From NCBI GenBank assembly GCA_035048495.1, contig CM068553.1, positions 14,633,190 through 14,697,189 on the forward strand: a stretch of DNA of 64,000 bases. The letters are read 5' to 3'. The notes below the pieces were generated by a model that did not search any database, was not told the DNA's origin, and worked only from the letters and a program-made list of their open reading frames with translations. Source of the DNA: Euptelea pleiosperma (lineage: Eukaryota; Streptophyta; Magnoliopsida; Ranunculales; Eupteleaceae). Every line of letters starts with the position of its first letter. Positions within the stretch are counted from its first letter, which is position 1. This document shows positions 1 to 13,300 of this stretch, in pieces. The position numbers and the translations under genes were made by a program.

Positions 1-517
1 CCTTTTCTTTTCTTTTTTTCTTTTCTTTCTCTGGTTTGTATGTAGCTTTTGCCTCTAAAAGGTCATCTCAACCTCTTGGGTCCCTTTGTATCTTTGCTTC
101 TCTCTTCTATACAAGTTGCACTTACCAAAAAATAAAAAAGAGGATCATAGACCAACCTCATGCAACATTATATGATGGATTCAGCCCCTCCTAGGGTGCA
201 TTGTTTTTTTGTGAGACAACACTATTTAGGGAGACTATAATGAATTCAGCCAACCCAATCACCCCCAGAAGATATCTTGTACCCACTACAAAAAAAAATT
301 CAAGACAAATCAAGTTGTATGAATGAAGTTCGGCTGTCAACAAAACACAGAGACTATAATGGGTAACTATCAAAGGGGGATAAATTTCTACAGAGCCTTA
401 AGATTACAAAGACTAGATTGCCTGTAGGTGTTCGTCCATGTATTTGTATATCAGAGTAAAAAGTTGATGAAATATTACATAAAAGCTCAATCAGAAGAGA
501 GAAAATAGCAAACCAAC
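1..517 (-). other. NOT1 intron running off the left edge
   Basis: This is the intron downstream of NOT1 exon 28, whose donor lies just left of position 518. I translated both strands and found no stretch resembling the NOT1 segment expected next, so the following exon lies beyond the window. The sequence is T-rich at the extreme left with no repeat I can name. Confidence 0.6.
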
Positions 518-1381
518 CTTCTCCGTTGCAGCTTGTTCAACCACTGCGCAACCTAGATCAAGGTTATCATTTGTAACAAGCTGCACAGCTTGTTCAAGAA
601 GTTCACTTGCAAGATTTAAGGACTGAAGCAAATTTCTCAGGTGATTTGAAATGGAAACACGAAGAGGTTCCTAGCAATGATCACAACACCATTGTTACTT
701 CAGAACAATGAAAGCAGAAAATAATTCATTAGCAATTTCTAAGCAATTTGCATAGAAAACCGATGGTTCTCGTGGAGTATAGCATTGCATCTCAAACAAA
801 TAATGACATAAGGGAACACCAATAGGCATCAATAAGGGAGGAGAAGAAACCTTGCATGTGACGTGAGCTAAACTTCCTGCTAGACTTGCCACCATCAAGT
901 GCGCAGCATTATATATGCGGCTTTCATCTGATTCCATGGCATAGTCCTACATTATGTGAAACAAAGCATAAATAGTAGAGAATATAAACACAAATTTCTG
1001 GCCAAAACCATAGATACAGATGAGACAGAAATAATGGCAGCATCTAACCTTTAAAACAAGTTCTTTTGTTGTCTGAATTGCTATAGTAACACTGCGCTGA
1101 ACAACTGGAGACATTATCTCTTTGATGGCCCTCTCCATAGCCGCTGGAACAACTCTGTTGTAAATAATTGGGTTAAGATTCACCAACTAAGCTTACATAC
1201 AGAAAAAAAAAAAAAACTAAGATTACCTTGCATAGAACAGGTGGCAGTATTACTTGGTAAACTAGAAGTAAGTGGTTATATTAACAATTCCAAACCTCTG
1301 AAAGGGCGCTTGTAGGCCCAAAGCATTAAGCTTTTGATTGACAATAACGTGAGTTCCGATATTAGGGATTGGTGTGGGCAG
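518..1381 (-). other. NOT1: NOT1 CNOT9-binding domain, DUF3819 (exons 25-28)
   Basis: Residues 1312 to 1458 carry the DUF3819 helical bundle that docks NOT9/RQCD1, with landmarks [34 protein letters not shown] and [19 protein letters not shown]. The domain is probably continued by the first exon beyond the left edge. Confidence 0.82.
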
Positions 1382-4300
1382 CTGCAAAAGAACCCCTAGC
1401 TTTTTAGTAAAGCACGCCAATCAATCAATTCTTTGGAATTAGGACACCAAAGAGGCAAGTACAGACTGCAACCAGACCTGACTAACAGAGAACGATGACT
1501 GGGAAGGAGTAACTTGTGACAATCCCTGACCAGAAGGAAGCCGTTCAGATAAGCTTAAGACTGCCATTTTTTCATCCTCCACCAACAGACCCGGAGCAAG
1601 GTGAAGGGGAGCAGTATACTACAGCCACCAGATGCATCGACAGTAAACATACTAGGAGAGAACTACAAGAACTGCTTACTTCCAGACAAGGAAAATTCAA
1701 GCCAAATACAAACCTGAGATATTACAGTTGAATGGCCACCAGGGTGAGACGGATTGGCAACCTCGGACTGCAGCTCAACTTGACTTAATGTAGGAACCAT
1801 TCCTGAGTTGACTTCAGCAACCATTTGTGGCTGGGATAACCCAACATCTTTGTTGGAAAAATCAGGATTTCCTTCTACTTCCCTAACCCGATCTTTCAGA
1901 AGAGAAGTTGGTTTAACGTCTTTCATATCCACACCAAGGTTCTTAAATAAGACCTAAAATGCCAAAAAAGGGATAAGACATGAAATATATAGTAGCAAAA
2001 TTCATTCAGAAAGCTTTTGAGAACCAAATATATAAATATGAATATGTATATACCTCAATGTCAAACTTAAGGTTCATCTTTAAATTGGGCAGTGCATAAA
2101 TCTCAGCAAGTAAACCAAGAATACCCATGGTCCAAGGATTGGGAGGTTGATATGCGAGACTGCTCTGGCATGGTTCCAGAATCTGCAGCAAGTACTGGCA
2201 TATAAAAACCAGAGCACCAAAGTAACTTAAGAGCAAATGGACCAAAAATCATCAAATGATCATACCTTGGAGGTAAATGGAATAACTGCAATCATCAATC
2301 CCTTCTCATACGCCTGACCCAATATAATAATGAAAATACATCAGAAGTGGAAAAAATTTAGTTACTTACCAGCACTTCCACCACAAAAGATGTCATAGGA
2401 ACACACAAAAAAATTGAATGCCCGACTTATATGTATAAAAGTAATACAGCCCAATCAAGTCATGCATGTCAACATTTGTGATTTGTAGCTTCATTATAAT
2501 TCATGCAGCATCAGTCATTAGCTATTTGTTCTTCAAGATGATCCATTGAAATATTAGCCCTTGATCACCCCAAGGCTCCCAACTACAACGTAGAGGTACA
2601 AGATCACAGAAAGAAACACAGGAATAGCTCCTTTACACATAACTACAGTGTATCCAACGTAGACATTTATGCAAAAATAAGAGCACTCTCGGTAACTATA
2701 AAAACAGTACCAAATATCAACAATTCCCTTCATGACCTCCTTTGTAACATTAACCATAACTGACAAGAAGATATGAAAAAGTACTATTGTTTAATCCAGA
2801 AAAACACAAACTTTTAGAAAGAGTGAGCTAGGGATAGCTACCTCTATTATTAAGAATTTGGGATCTATTTCCCGAGCCCTTAATGCTTGATTTCTGCCAA
2901 TTGTAAATTTCCCAAGCCAGCTACCAAGATTTTTCAACAAGGAACGCTCTTCTGAACTTGATTTTATAAGCTCGGATCTTAAAAGGACCTGCAAAAATGT
3001 ACAGATGCTATCATCATCATCTACGCCTTATCCCAACTAAAACTACTTTACAAGCACTGATCTTAAAGGACCTCAAAATACATTGATGCAAATAGATACT
3101 TTTCATTGGTAACTATAACAAAGACCAGAGGACAAGAGGTGGAGGAACTTAGCACGGACACCTTGCAGTTCTCGTAAGTAGCTTTTACGATCTCCTTATT
3201 CAAGGTTTTTGAATTAACCTTGTCTAAGAACTTCAAGTACAAATCGTGGAAATTTGGCTCAATGCTTGCTCTGTCAAGAAGTTATATTTTTATCAAAATA
3301 CAGGAACCAAAGTTAGAAGTAAAACGAGGAGAGCAGCAGCAAGAATCCATGTAAATATATCAAGAGATCAAAAGTAAACTCGAAATGCTAACCTCTTCAT
3401 CACCATATATTGTGCAAACCATGGATAGTACTGTTCTTTCAGAATATCAGTAAACTCTTTTGCTTTAGCTTCGATATTTGTAACTGAGATATTATTGATC
3501 ATAAATAATATCTTGTCCTGGATCTCCGAAGTGGGAGCCTGTATCCAGGAAGTGAAGATAAAAAATCGTAAAAATATAATAAATATAAGGCACAAATAAC
3601 ATGGCAATGTAACGAAGGGCATTGACCCTATAATTTATATTGCCAGACACACATTCTCGTGGCTGTTAACAACTCACTCCAAAAGTGAAGGTTTCCTGGT
3701 CTTTGATATTTTTCATGCTTTTATGAATTAATACCAGTACAATAGCATATCCATAATGTCATATGATTGTTCATAAATGTCAGGAACACAACTGCACCCG
3801 CAAAATGGTTTAAACAGATCTTTTGACAGAGGGAACTCTCTTCCCTAAACTCCATACTTCTTTTTCTAAATTTATTTTTTTACATCTCGTTACTTGTCGA
3901 AAGAAAAAAAAAATGTTTTCATACAAGACACATCTATGCATGGGTTTTCTTGGGCCTGTTCAACACATCATCTCTGTGTCTGAAACTGACATATGTGGCA
4001 TGTCACCAACATCAAAAGTTCCACTTTCCAAGTTACATGGGCAGGAGGAAAGCACAAAACTTTAAATAGATAATAAGATACCTCTATGGGAGTATCCCTT
4101 CTCTCAGCAGCTGCAACAAGTGTTTCAATGTTCAAAGCAGAACCAAACCCTGTGTTATATGAGTGCTGCCTAAGCATACCTACAAGGATATGTTAAACAA
4201 AATCAGAAGCATAATAGGCACCTGTGTAATGTATTTTTGGCGCAAAACTCTGGGAAAGAATTCCTGTCCAGAACACAGGCATAAATGTAATCATGAGTTA

Positions 4301-7300
4301 CAGAAAATTACCAGTAGATGCTATTCCTCTGGAGGGACGCAGAAACCCCGGAGAGGGTGACAGAGTTGCTGGCCCACTGGCTGCATTCTGAGATGCCACC
4401 GTTTGCAGGGACTGCTAACAGTTGACAACAAAGAATAGATATAAAAGAAATCGAGATGACAAACACAGAAACTGCAGAAAATTTACAGAACACCAACACG
4501 ATCACAGGCATGGTTGAAAATCTCGTTTCACCTTGTTCCCTCTTGGCCAAGACATCTTGCTTCGATAAGGTACCGAGACAATACATAGAAGAATGTATCG
4601 TTTCTTGCCGAAAACTCGATTTAAGTACTAAAATGGCTTAGAACCTTATTTTCTTGTTATATGTACTTTTAGAATACATACAAATGCTAAAAAACAAATC
4701 TATAACCTAATTAAGCATTAAAAAAATACTTTAGAGCGTTTTCTCCGTTGTCTCATTCATAGTCACAAAGTCGGGATTCGGTAATAAATCGGCAAGGGGT
4801 CAAGTTGGGAAAATTCGGATAAATTCGGTAAAAATTGGCAAAATAAAATAAATAAAAATATTCATGGCATTTTTCAAGTTAGAAATGCCGTTTTTAACAA
4901 GACACATTTATATGATGAAATGCACATCTATAATTCCATAATAATAAGTCATAACTCATAAGCATGATATATCATTCATAATTCCAAAAATCGGCAAAAT
5001 CGGAATCAAAAGGGGAAAAAAATGGGTCTCAATCGTTTAATCGGCAAAATCGCTGATTACTCGCCGAGTTTTTTGATTAATCGGAGATTTTACCGATTTT
5101 GCCAATTAATCGGCGATTGATTCGTGAATTTGAAAAATCGGAGATTTTTGGAGATTTTTGTGACTAAGGTCTCTTCCGTCTCAGTCAATACATTTCATTC
5201 CGTCAGCTTACCGAGACAATGAGACGGAACGATATTTTAAACCTTGATCCCAGGTCAACAAAATAGGAACCATTGTGTGTAGTGTGTACCTTCTGATTAC
5301 CAACTACATCATGCGTGGAAACAAGTGAAGGCTGCCCAGCAGGAGATAGAAGGGGCTTCGTGTAGCTACTAACTGAAGGTGCCACAGCTTTATGCCTGTC
5401 ATCAAGAAAACCTTGATGTCTCTGTTGCAGCTGCATTGGAGAAGAGAGTTGCTGTCCAAGTTGTGTAGTGCTAGATCCCATTAGCTTCCATGAGGACTCA
5501 GACGTCTGAGAACAAATGGGTTGTCAAGAAGCATGCATAAGAAGAACCAGTGTAGTACTTGCAAATAAACAAGTAATCTAACCAAAGAAAGAACTATAAA
5601 TGTTGCTATGATAAGGGAATGTGTACAGACCAAGTATATCCGCATAAAATTATCAGTAACACGAAAAGCATCAACATGAACAAGGTATACCAGATTTCAG
5701 GGAACAACTAATAATACAAAGTTGCAGATGGTGTTCGACACCCCCACTTTTTTTTTTTGATTGTTTTGACACCCCCACTTCAGCCTTTAAATACTTCAAC
5801 TTTTCTTTTATCTAGAAATCGACAGGAAAAAGGAATTGATTGCCCACGATGGTGCTAATTAAATCATTTATAGATGGTAAAAAAACACACTTTACGAGAA
5901 GGGAACTTCTAGTGAAAAGCAGATAATACAAGGCCCAGATTGAAGGCAGATAGTTTCGCTCAAAATAGTAGCAACAATACCACAGATTTGCCGGCGTGAA
6001 ATTTTCAAGAGATCTTATTTCAAAAGGCATGTTGCTCTGAGAATATGTATCCAAGATACGATTCAAATTTGTCTCATTCATCCTAAGGTGTATGCTCCTT
6101 CCATAACCATTAACCGCAATTAGAGATTCCGCTCCATGGAAAGCAAATACATAAGAACATACTCATAATCCATATTTTAGTTTCTCGTCCATAGGTATTC
6201 ATCCTCTATTAAGTATGACCCTAAAGAGATGAGATTAAGAGAAGTAGTAGATCCCAATTCAATGCAAGGCCTTGACAAGTGGACCCATATCCACAACTAG
6301 TACAACATAACAACAAAAACCAGTAATAATGTTCCTTGTCACGCTGAAGAAGGAAAAATCTGCAAATATGGAGAATGGGAATGACCTGGCACATAACTGA
6401 TGCACCTTTCCCTAACAAGAAGATCATAGACATATTTAGGGACTCAATGAGTAGATAACAAAGGCACAATCAATGAGACAAATTGATGCAACTTTATTGA
6501 ACAATTACTGTAACTTCATGCATCTTTTGACGGCTACATAAACATGGATTTTGTGTAGAGAGGAATTATGGGGCTCACCAGAGTGCCACAAACTCTTTGG
6601 GTTCTAAGGAATTATGAGGAAGATGTAAGAAAGCAAGGTCAGTCACAATGCTAGTAAAAGCATGTGGACACTCCAATCTAGAAAGCAGAAACGCAGAGAG
6701 TGGCAGTATATAGTTCAGATGGGAACTATGTCTGCAATGGAACACCTTGAGAAACACTCTTTCATGATAAAACTACAAACATAAGTGCAACACAAAACTT
6801 GGAGGAAGTAAACATCGAAGTCCTTTAAGTATAATAACCAACCATAGTGTAAATCTGAAATCGGTAACAGGTCAAATTAAGAAAAAAAACATTTAAGGAA
6901 ACAGGGTGACTATCAAAATAATAACAGACAAACAATAGCATCTATAGAAAATATAATAACTAAAGTGGACCATGAAAATTTATTTGGCCTTCTAATCCAT
7001 AATACAGAGATTCCAGAGTGTAATCCACGCACACAAGAAATGCGTAAAGTTTTGGATCCCCAACATGAAAAGATAAAGAGGAGCACTTCAAATGCTGTGG
7101 GGTTAGATAACATCTAAAACGCTCGTACTCATGTTGGAACAAAGGTATTTTGGTATACAAATTGTTAGAAATAATGTTGCTATGAACAGGGACAATGATA
7201 CAAACTACATTTTTTTTTATAAGTAAAACTACATTGAAATAGAAAGAATCGGTCAAAGATGAACTATACAATGATGAATGAGCCCTTACTTGAGCATCTG

Positions 7301-10300
7301 CATCATCAAATAACATATTTTAAAGAATAGTGTCTTGCATTTAGTACAAATACGTATTTGGTTCAAGTAGAGCAGACAATGCCATGCCATCCACAGCTCT
7401 GACCTATTTTTTAAGATTAGCAATATGGCACAAGAGATCTGAACAATGTTACAGGAGGTTACAGAACATTTTTAAGCTAGATATTTCCTAGATACTTCAT
7501 AGGGACGATATAACTTTACTAGCAGTGGATAAATAGTTTACAATCTACTTATCAAAAAAATAGTTTACAATCACATCCAATTGGTAGTTCATAGAAATAA
7601 ACCAGTTTATATCCAGCTGAACCTTTCTTCTGAGATGGAAAAACTTCATCGACATTTCAAAGATAAAGATTTTTTATGATTTTTACCATAGATTTGAAAT
7701 GCATGATACTGTTATATAACTCAACCCATACCTCCATGTTTTCCAAGGTAGCCTGACTGGATCCTTTGTGCTGATCAGTAGAAGCACTGTTGCCTCCATT
7801 CGATTCCGAGTAACTTGATGAGATCTTGGCAAGAGCATGCTCAATGAATGCAACAAGATCTGCATGAGTGCCACGCAGATGAGATATTTGCAAGATATGG
7901 TTGCAGTACTGTGGCCACTCTATCAAACGGTCCACAAACTGCTCCAGTGCCTTGGCCCCAAACACAAACATCTGCAAACAGAGTCTCGTCAGCAATATCA
8001 AACAACAAAGCCAATGATAGAGCAGAGGGTACTTGCTGGAAAGATAATACCAACTTTTGAATCTGCAGATTTACGCAATGCATCCAAAACACAACGCAGG
8101 GCAATACCAAGTGTAAGATGGGTTACAAGCTGATGCTTTATTAGGGATCCTGCAATTAAATTCATAACCACAGCATGAAGAGAAGTTCGAACCGAAATAG
8201 ATTAGAATATACGTTGTAAAGGGGAAATACCTCCCAAGGAAATGATATTTACAGATATATTTCCTTGGTCAGCTTTGAATTACAAACCCTATCTAGAAAG
8301 AAAGATAAACAGGGTACAAATGGAACAGAAGAAACCAGGTCAGAGTAGGATTTCTGATAATATTGCCCTAGTGTGGGAGTTCATGATGTTCAATTCCCAA
8401 CTCTGAGTCACTTAAACGTGCTTTCTGTGGAAGCAACAGAAGAAACGAGTGCCTGAATTTGGCTTTGGAGAACCTTTTTCTTGACAATGAGGACATAAGG
8501 TTCTCCTATATGGCTATATAAATTTAAGATAATTTGTGGGACCATGCAATGATCAAAGAGATGAAGCAAGAAATACTTATAATAGCTTTATGTCATCCAC
8601 TACAATTTAGCTTGTTAAGGGTGACTTACATTATCACCTGGAGGATCAAGAGATAGCTTAACATCCAAAATGTTTCTAGATCATGTTCATTTCTTGCTTC
8701 CATTTTTTTTTTTTTTTTTATAAGTTTTTCTTGCTTCCATTTTTAAGGTGCTTTAGATAGCTTAACATCCGAAATGTTTCTAGATCATGTTTATTTCTTG
8801 CTTCCCATTTTTAAGGTGCTTTCATCTCTGAAATGAAGGGAACGTGTTGGTGTTGCAGATAAGTTTTGCTGTTTAGAATGTCTTTGTTTGGTTGAACAAA
8901 AATTGAACCAGTGTTAAGTTATCCTCGTAAAATCATTCAAACCCACTCTACAATAATAGCAAGGTCTTGGTAAAGCAGAAAAGGACCAACAGAAAATTAT
9001 TGAAAGTGCGACTACAAACCATCAATTGAAGCATTATAAATCTTTCTTTAGAAGAGCATACATAAAATTGAAAAATCATTAATTCAAGACTTTCCAACTG
9101 AATGGAAAATTACAAACAAAACCATAAAACCACAGATCACACGATATGACAAAGAAAAACCAAATATACCATAATAAACCTTACCAAAGAGAACTGCAGC
9201 AATTTTAAGCTGCTTTTCTGGATACTTCGGGAAGAACTTGTACTCCTCAAACAGATTTGCTATCATGCACTCAAAGATAGATTGTTCCCTGTTAATCCAG
9301 ACAGGGATCTAGTTAGATTGCTCAACCAAAGACCAAATAACTTACGACATTGACTCTCATATGTGAAACATGTCAGCATAGCAAGAACATGTTCATGGTA
9401 ATATCCTGAAGATTTGCATTATCGGGACTTCAACCGAAGGCATTGATATGGGTAAATGTATTTTTTTTATCGGTTATATGGGTAAATGTATTGAAGTAAG
9501 CACACGTTAGATATTAAACTATTAAACAAAAATATATAATATATATATGCCAAAAATTAGATTCAGTATAGGGAAACACCAAGAATACAAAAAAACTTTG
9601 GATTCTGTGTTATCATCATATCGAAGCAAGAAATCAATAACTCCATTATATATTATATTTTGATTCTAGGAGTTGAATATCAAGATAACAACCATATCAC
9701 TCACATCTAAAGATGGAAATATCAACAAAATGGCAAATAATTGCTCAAAGAGAAGCGGGTGTTTATACAAAAAAAAAATTATTCTTACGCATTTTAAAGA
9801 AGATCCAGGTGTAATACCATGAGGATCAAACAGTCAAGAATGCAGTCTCAACCATGCAACGGAACAGTATAAAGCCATCATAACTCATGAAGTTAAATAA
9901 CCCTGTCCAGCGAGAGACCTTAATCTAGCAGGTGCATCTAATGTTATAAGATGATAAAATCTAGAACAGATAGGTAGAGGCAGCTAAAAAAATGCTTCAT
10001 TAGATCAGAAAAAAAAGGCACCAACAACAGACTAAGCTTTCAAAACTAAAGCAGTTCAGATAAAGTCGCAAAATATAACAAAATATAGCATTAAACAATC
10101 CCTAGTAAAAAAATAATCTTTTCGATCCAACTCATAAGTTTTTTTTTGGGTAAGTATAAACTTCGTTAATGCAGTAAAAGCCAAACAATAGATCCAACTC
10201 ATAAGTTCAATAAAACCTTTTTTCAGAAGATTCCTTGAAACGAGCAAGCATTTGAACCATCTCATCAATGGTCAACTGCCCAGAAAACATTTGATGGAAG

Positions 10301-13300
10301 TAAGAGTTTGCTTCTTTCTCTATATCATCTGGATAAACATCAGATGTTGAAGAATCTGTAGCTCCACCATTCTGCAGTCTAGGATTAACATGCATGGATG
10401 CTGCATGCAACCTTTTCATTTCCTCTGAAAGCTGGCGAGAGATATTCTGCCCAGTCTGGGATTGAAGAACCTGCAAATTAAAATATTCGCAAGTGTTGAA
10501 AACGAAACTGCAGAAGACTTTTTTTATAAGTGAAATATTATTGAAAACGAAACCAAATGCAAAAGCCAAGCTAGTGAGGTCGAGATGACCATCACAGGGC
10601 TAAGCACCCCAGCAACAACTAACAAAGCTAAAAAACAAGCTACAATCTTCCGTCTCTAGTACAAATGGTCTCCCATCTAAACACAAAGTCTTTGAAAAAG
10701 AGTCCTCGACACTCTGAGAACAATTTAGACCACAAGAAAACCAGCCCCTTTATTTTGATAATAATCGATCAAAACAAAACTGCAGAAGTCTAACTAATAG
10801 AACAACTACATCGTAGAAGTAGGACCTTGAAAAATATTGAACTCGTCTCCAAATAAGCATTCACAGCAGCACCAGAATGTTGAGGGGGATTTGTGGGAGC
10901 ATCTTGTGCTGCACCAAATGGAATTTCTTTCAGGAACTTCAGGCACTCCTGAAAGTAACAGTTAGAATCTCATGAGTCAACTCGAGTTATTTTGCTATTT
11001 AAGTGAAATATGGAGAACAGAAACCTGCAACACATCTCAATAACAATCTTATTATATTTTAGGAAGAAAAAAATATGGGAGAAGTAACGAATATTACCTC
11101 AAAAAAAGCATCTTTATATGTGCTCAGATTATCATTTAACCATTTCTCAAGATTTATTTGTTCCTTCCCAGAAGCAAGGGCAGCAAGTTTAATACTGAAT
11201 GGAAATGGAGTCATGTCCAAAACTGATGAAAAAATCTGCTAGATGAAACAATAGTAAGTAGAGAAACCAGATGAATAAACAAGAAAGGGAGAAAAAATAA
11301 AAACCCAATATTGGAGAACTAAAATCATATTTTTTAGAGTTGAAATAGGACATGGTGAGTAAACTTATAGCTCAGGTGACAGAAAAAGTTAACAAATTGG
11401 ATTTTGATGGCCAGCTTAATGCAACCAATACAATTATTTAACCCCACCAATGGTCCTATCTTGGCACAAAATCACTTCAGGGTCCTAAACAACAATACAA
11501 TGAGACAAAAGCAGACGAACATAATAAATCATCACACGAAGTTCAATTAAGCATTTTCATTCCTTTTCTTATCCCACTTTACAAATAAGCAATTAATTTC
11601 CAAAAGAAATTTACATCCTCAGTGCGATGTCATGAACCTAGGAGAACTTCTATAAACTCTCTGTGCATCTTTTAGATTCATAATAGATACAGTTACTGAT
11701 CAAATTAATAAAAGAATGCCCAATTGGTGAAATCAAAAACAGGTAAAACCACAAAGGAGAGCTTCCACTTTCACATCTCCTCAAAATTTCAGTGATTCCA
11801 CTTATCAAAAAAAAAACAGTGATTCCCGGCCATCAGTGATATGATGTGCCGCCGCAGTTCTATCTCTGATTAACAAATAAAAGTTAATCACAGATTTTAA
11901 TTTCAACATACGAAGTTAATTACTTTCACTGGGAGAATTTCTATAAACTCTCTAGATCTTTCAGGCATTCATAATATATACAGTTACTGATCAATTAATA
12001 ACAGAAAGTCCAGTTGGTGTACTTAAAAACAGGTAGAACCCACAGAGGAGAGCTTACACTTTTCATCTCCCCAAAATTTCAAGTGATTTCCAGCCATCGG
12101 TGCAAACAAAAAGATCATCTCATTCAATACAATCAACAGAAGGACAACAGAATTCAGCAGATTAACAAATATTAATGTTGATAAATACTGAAGGACAGTC
12201 TGAAAACTCTGAACAATGGACGCAGAAACAACTCAAGAAATGATGTGGGAATCGATTGTTTCGCAACATTTGTAAGTTGTAACCATATCAAACAGCCCAA
12301 GATTCTAGTCGTGTTTACCTTAAGCTCTTGGGAAATGCCCAAAATTCTAGTCATGTTTTCTGGATCCGTATTGTGGATGTCCATAAATGCCCGCAAGACA
12401 AGATTAGGATTAACGTTCCAGAGGTGAAGAATTATACCACTTCTTGTGGCATTCCCAACTATCATGGGAAAAACAGTCGACAACACTTCATATTGGAGGA
12501 GGTTAAATGCAGTCTGCAATGATAAAACAAAATTTCATCAAAAACCATTATATGGTAAGAGAAAATAATTCCGGGAATGAACAGTGCATGTAAAATGAGA
12601 AAAAAAAAAACGTACGTTAATGTGTGCCATCCCAAGAAGCAAGACTTCGGGACAGTTTTTTAGGGGATACTCAAGCATTGATCGTACAGAACCAGCATGG
12701 CCACTCTCAGCTAGCTGACATAACACCTCCAAAAGATCAAGACACAACCAAGCCTGATTTAGATGTCCATGTGGAAGCTTATGACCATGCACTTCATCAA
12801 CATATGCCTGCACAGATGATCCGAAATTCCTATCAATCAAATAACCAAAACATATAAAATTATGGCTAACAGGAACAGGCAAAACATCATACCAGTTGCC
12901 TCACAGAATGTGAGAAGGTATATATTTCAGGTGGAGCTGAAACAGCATATCTTAGAAAAGATAGCTGACCTTCAGCATTTTTCCAGACAGACCCACATAT
13001 GGCATGGAGTGGGAAAGGATCCTGCACAGCTCTTTTCTGCTTGTTCAATACCAACGTCACAACAAAACAGTTTTGGTTCTAAATTCACATGCTTGTGCAA
13101 TAAAACATACCCGGCATGCATTAGCATAAACAGACATGAAAAAAGAAAATGCCTCCTCGTTGGGAAAGTAGAACCCCTCGTGATCCAGGTTTTCCATAAC
13201 ATGTATCCAATCAGTATCGGGAGCCTGAAGTTCAAAATTGAATAGTTATAAACAGATAACACTTGCTCGGGCCTATTACAGTTGCTTGCAAACAATCGAA

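Larger units (their letters stand above)
7732..10470 (-). other. NOT1: NOT1 TTP-binding MIF4G-like domain (exons 11-14)
   Basis: Residues about 655-820 match the CNOT1 TTP-binding region, with landmarks [37 protein letters not shown] and [19 protein letters not shown]. In animals this MIF4G-like domain binds tristetraprolin, which brings the complex to AU-rich mRNAs. The domain spans four exons that join with matching phases. Confidence 0.8.
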
